A stretch of 64,000 nt of DNA from Ditylenchus dipsaci (lineage: Eukaryota > Nematoda > Chromadorea > Rhabditida > Anguinidae). Below are positions 62,031 to 64,000 of this stretch, piece after piece. The notes beneath the pieces are model-generated. The model was not told the DNA's origin. It made no database searches and was given only the letters and a program-made list of their open reading frames with translations. The stretch covers positions 1 to 64,000 of the forward strand of contig SADC01000520.1 in the NCBI GenBank assembly GCA_004194705.1, written 5' to 3'. The position numbers and the translations under genes were made by a program. The stretch's first letter is position 1. Each line of letters begins with the position of its first letter.

Positions 62031-62316
62031 ACACTTCAATACTCAACAGCTGAATAATTAGAAACTGGCTTGTATTAATACCCATGTAATTTAATGTCAA
62101 AAACGTTATTAATGCACGGTTTTTCTGTGGTTTCGGTCTTGTCAATCAAAAGCTTCCTTAGATTTCTTTACCCAAACCACAGGGCACCTAGCTGAATTTT
62201 TTTTATGAATATTTCATTTCAAGTCGCATTTTTTCTTTGAGATAAAACAAAACATACAAATAAATCAAAACTTACAAAGTGACTACTCGAAAATTTAAAA
62301 AATCACGTTTTTAATA
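62029..62316 (+). repeat. 290-bp direct repeat, copy 1
   Basis: Matches 63098-63383: ACAGCTGAATAATTAGAAAC, CTTGTATTAA, TTTCAAGTCGCATTTTT, CATACAAATAAATCAAA. About 80 percent identity by eye. Confidence 0.7.
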
Positions 62317-62324
62317 TATTTTTC

Positions 62325-62660
62325 GACGCTACCGAAGTATACCTCCGCCTCCCCCCCCCCACCCCCCCCTCAAATGGAATTTTTTTAAAAGTGTTTCCAA
62401 ACACCCTATATCGACTTAAAATCGCCTCAGGAACTCGAAAAAGGCATTATTTTTGAGTTTCGGTCAATGAAAAATCGAGTTTGGGATTCACAAGAGTCAT
62501 TCACAAATCTCTTTCTTTATTAAACCTCTTAAAAAGCACCCAAATAATAATCCGGGTTCCAGATTGCCCCGGAAATTGCGTAACGCTTTTATCAGTCCGT
62601 TCTTACAAACGCTGGCCTATCCCTAAGCCTAGCGTAAGACCTAAGTAATTAGAAGAAAGG
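62325..62660. mobile_element. GGCGCTACT-family element, word GAAGTATACC, right end lost
   Basis: CGACGCTACCGAAGTATACC then long C runs (62350-62369). The body with ATCCGGGTTCCAGATTGCCC, GCGTAACG and CTAAGCCTAGCG matches 54620-54740 and 42950-43030. It lies between the two 290-bp repeats. Confidence 0.6.
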
Positions 62661-62744
62661 GTGGTTCCAGAATGGGACAAAAGGTACATAACGTTGATAC
62701 CCCCTTTTTCAATTATTAATAAAAAATGCGAAAAAAATCCAAAA

Positions 62745-62840
62745 CCTTTTTTGTTGTAAAAATCAGTTTGGGGGACCAAGGTGAATTGGGGTGTATGCCG
62801 AACTTGCGTGGGGGGTGTATGCCGAAAATTAGTTCTTTCC
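62745..62840. repeat. GGGTGTATGCCGAA word pair
   Basis: GGGGTGTATGCCGAACTTGC and GGGGGGTGTATGCCGAAAA in tandem, next to GGGGGACCAAGG. Confidence 0.4.
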
Positions 62841-63097
62841 GACATAAATTTCGAGTTTTGAAAGAAATTGACTAAAATATGACCATAAACTTGATTTTCC
62901 TTGGTCCCACAAGACAGTAAGTCAGATTTTAGTCAAAAATTTTTTTTTCAGAAAGATTATGTTTAATGTGAAAAAGTGTCGGAGAACAGCGTTTTTATGG
63001 TTTTGAACACAATCTACAAAAAATTTCGAATCCCCGCCGTCTAGACTAAATGAGTGCCGTTAAAAAAATAGTTCGCTGTGATTGATACTTTGATTTT

Positions 63098-63383
63098 TGC
63101 ATATTCGATACTTAACAGCTAGATAATTAGAGACTGGTTTGTATTAAAAGCCATGTAACGCATTGTCAAAAACATTTTTCTATGGTTTCTGTCTTGTCCA
63201 TCTAAAGGCTACTTACAAATCAATACTCAAACACAGGGGACCTAGCTGAATTTTCGTTTCAGCATTATATTGCATTTCAAGTCGCATTTTTACTTCGAGA
63301 TGAAATAAAACATACAAATAAATCAAAGCATACAAAGGAACTACTCAAAAATTCGAAAAATTACGTTTGTAATATAAATATTT
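63098..63383 (+). repeat. 290-bp direct repeat, copy 2
   Basis: Second copy of 62029-62316, with a gap after TGTCAAAAAC where copy 1 has about 15 more bases. Confidence 0.7.
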
Positions 63384-63624
63384 TCATCTAATAAAAAAAT
63401 TATAATTTTTTAGCTGGCCTGCTTGACAGTGTGTCTAGGCTTAGCAAATCATCAAAATAGGTAAAACTTTTATAAAAAAATTCTCAAAGCCAATAAATCA
63501 ATTTAAAAAGTTTGATTTTTTGTGAAATTTGTTTTTGTATCAAAGGAGGGGTGAAAACTGTTAAGGAAATAGTCTTGACACGAAAGGATACTCCAAGTTT
63601 TGTGTTTTTGAAATGTTGTTTTTA

Positions 63625-63922
63625 AGCCATATTTTGTCGAAAACTTGGTATTGCAATGTCAGACAAACTTATGCAGAATTAGAAGTTCTATTAATATCAT
63701 CCATATCAGAAATTAAAAGTTTATTTAGAAAATGCACTAAAAATTGAAATTAAGAAAGGGGAAAATACATTAAAAAAGGTTGATCAGTCTTATATTGGAC
63801 TTCAATTTCTAGGGTATTTTTCAAAAGAGTTTTGAAATTACGATATTGATGATAATCCAACTTTTAATTTCGCACAGGTTTGTCCGAGATCTCAACACCG
63901 AGTTGTCGACAAAATATGGCTC
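63625..63922. mobile_element. Foldback element, AGCCATATTTTGTCGA arms
   Basis: AGCCATATTTTGTCGAAAAC and GTCAGACAAACTTATGC at the left are inverted near 63870-63922 (GTTGTCGACAAAATATGGCT). Non-coding. Confidence 0.7.
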
Positions 63923-64000
63923 TAGAACCACATTAGACACTTAAATTTATGTTTACTCGATAAATTGCTTTATTATTGCAAACAACAGTGCACTAATAGT

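Overview
This is a eukaryotic, probably invertebrate, AT-rich window with very few host genes. Coding pieces are split by short introns (about 44-81 bp) with GTAAGT-like donors and TTTTCAG-like acceptors. There are no operons or ribosome binding sites. The intron style and dense short hairpin elements suit a nematode or another small-intron metazoan, but no sequence fixes the species.

Host-type features are a tRNA-Leu(UAG) at 38463-38544 (minus); a decayed Rab GTPase gene (exons from 44362 to 49862, possible last exon 53419-53493) whose introns are filled with transposons; a frameshifted RING-H2 gene at 1899-2870 with a partial second copy at 11955-12408; a phase-consistent three-exon ORF of 137 codons at 14407-14945; a first exon of a secreted protein at 20751-20892; and an unrecognised gene A at 21153-21565 with a broken copy inside a transposon at 16827-17445.

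Most of the rest is DNA transposons and non-autonomous foldback elements. Four transposase genes or remnants can be read: pogo-like DDE (16382-17620), hAT (40397-40826), a seven-exon FLYWCH/MULE gene (56137-57898, minus) and a Tigger/CENP-B-like fragment (58884-59430, minus). Around them lie about 13 TA-flanked elements with CAGTCRA ends, about 13 with CCGTATT ends, about nine with GGCGCTACT ends and 7-8 bp duplications, six with termini built of 14-18 bp word arrays, several hAT-like elements with TAGAGATG or CAGTGTTTGG ends, and many palindromic elements.

The most striking pattern is shared by unrelated transposon types. The outermost motif is constant, but the adjoining 8-15 bp word is private to each element and repeated only within it. 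In the two TA-flanked families the layout is also polarised: one end carries the word as a hairpin around a constant box, the other carries two or three tandem copies. A MULE pair that keeps the same coding tail but has different array words shows that the word can change while the lineage is retained.

Nested insertions with readable target duplications (22726-22920, 42039-42184, 42859-43104, 45883-46034) and a paralogous empty site (15666 against 31816-32044) give a local order of events.
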